From JAWVYT01 sp964605205 (lineage in GTDB: Bacteria > Gemmatimonadota > Gemmatimonadetes > Longimicrobiales > RSA9): a DNA stretch of 6,110 bases. The translations under genes were made by a program, and so were the position numbers. The DNA is taken from assembly GCA_964605205.1 (NCBI GenBank), contig CAZSBL010000178.1, positions 1 to 6,110 on the forward strand. The letters run 5' to 3'. The notes under the pieces are model-generated. The model was not told the DNA's origin. It ran no database searches and saw only the letters and a list, made by a program, of their open reading frames with translations. Below are positions 5,945 through 6,110 of this stretch, one piece after another (the stretch's first letter is position 1; each line of letters starts with the position of its first letter).

Positions 5945-6110
5945 ATGACACTTCCAACACTGATGCTGGTCTCCGGCGCCCTCGTGCTGGGAACCATGCT
6001 CCTCCTCTGGCTCCTGAGCCTGCGCCTGCGGGACTCGAGCATCGCCGATATCGCGTGGGGCCCGATCTTCGTGGCTGTCGCTGCGGTGGGCGCGGTGTGG
6101 GGGGCGGGGT
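5945..6110 (+). CDS. DUF1295-family membrane protein (steroid 5-alpha-reductase-like), N-terminal fragment
   Basis: Only the first 55 codons are present; the gene runs off the window end. Two hydrophobic segments are visible, at about residues 5-25 and 38-54, joined by a basic/polar loop, LRLRDSSIADIAWG (26-39). The DxSIxDxxWG pattern in that loop, followed by a hydrophobic helix, is typical of the start of DUF1295 proteins, multi-pass membrane proteins related to steroid 5-alpha-reductases and isoprenylcysteine methyltransferases. Family members are often annotated as putative reductases of lipid or isoprenoid substrates; the function of this one is unknown. The ATG at 5945 is preceded by no ribosome binding site but by a -10-like box, so it may be leaderless. 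It is divergent from the M20 operon, and there is no evidence of a functional link. Confidence 0.75.
   Translation, partial: MTLPTLMLVSGALVLGTMLLLWLLSLRLRDSSIADIAWGPIFVAVAAVGAVWGAG

Overview
The window comes from a GC-rich bacterium (roughly two thirds G+C by eye). Genes are tightly packed, and codon third positions are strongly G/C-biased, which produces long meaningless reading frames opposite the real genes. The exported M28 peptidase, the CNDP-type M20 dipeptidase, the DUF1295 protein, an apparently leaderless start with a -10-like box next to the ATG, and short TCGAA-cored repeats between genes together fit a Gemmatimonadota-like or similar environmental lineage. That placement is an impression from style, not a demonstrated assignment.

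Layout. Positions 1-132 hold no convincing gene, only a 10-bp-stem hairpin at 71-110 just past the end of the first minus-strand gene. Five complete genes then lie on the minus strand, so they read from right to left. In transcription order they are an M20 metallo-dipeptidase (5670-4306), a creatininase-family amidohydrolase (4309-3608), a ketopantoate-reductase-fold dehydrogenase (3608-2589), a short-chain dehydrogenase/reductase (2592-1807) and, after a 108-bp gap, a secreted M28 metallopeptidase (1698-133). A 274-bp divergent intergenic region (5671-5944) separates them from the plus-strand start of a DUF1295 membrane protein, cut off by the window end at 6110.

How the genes work together. 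The first four minus-strand genes overlap at their stop/start codons (ATGA, TGATG, ATGA), so they are almost certainly one translationally coupled operon. Two are metal-dependent amide or peptide hydrolases. Two are nucleotide-dependent dehydrogenases, each with an acidic residue at the end of the second Rossmann strand, which predicts NAD(H) rather than NADP(H). The simplest inference is a small catabolic module: hydrolysis of an amide, lactam or dipeptide-like substrate followed by NAD+-linked oxidation of hydroxy intermediates. The substrate cannot be read from the sequence. Neither the creatininase-family protein nor the PanE-like protein carries the full residue set of its namesake, so the names creatininase and ketopantoate reductase should not be taken literally. 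The M28 enzyme has its own strong ribosome binding site and a signal peptide, and could supply peptides or amino acids from outside the cytoplasm.

The main non-coding structure is a family of short TCGAA-cored repeats at three gene boundaries (1781-1808, 5673-5700 and 5910-5930), with different period lengths at each place.
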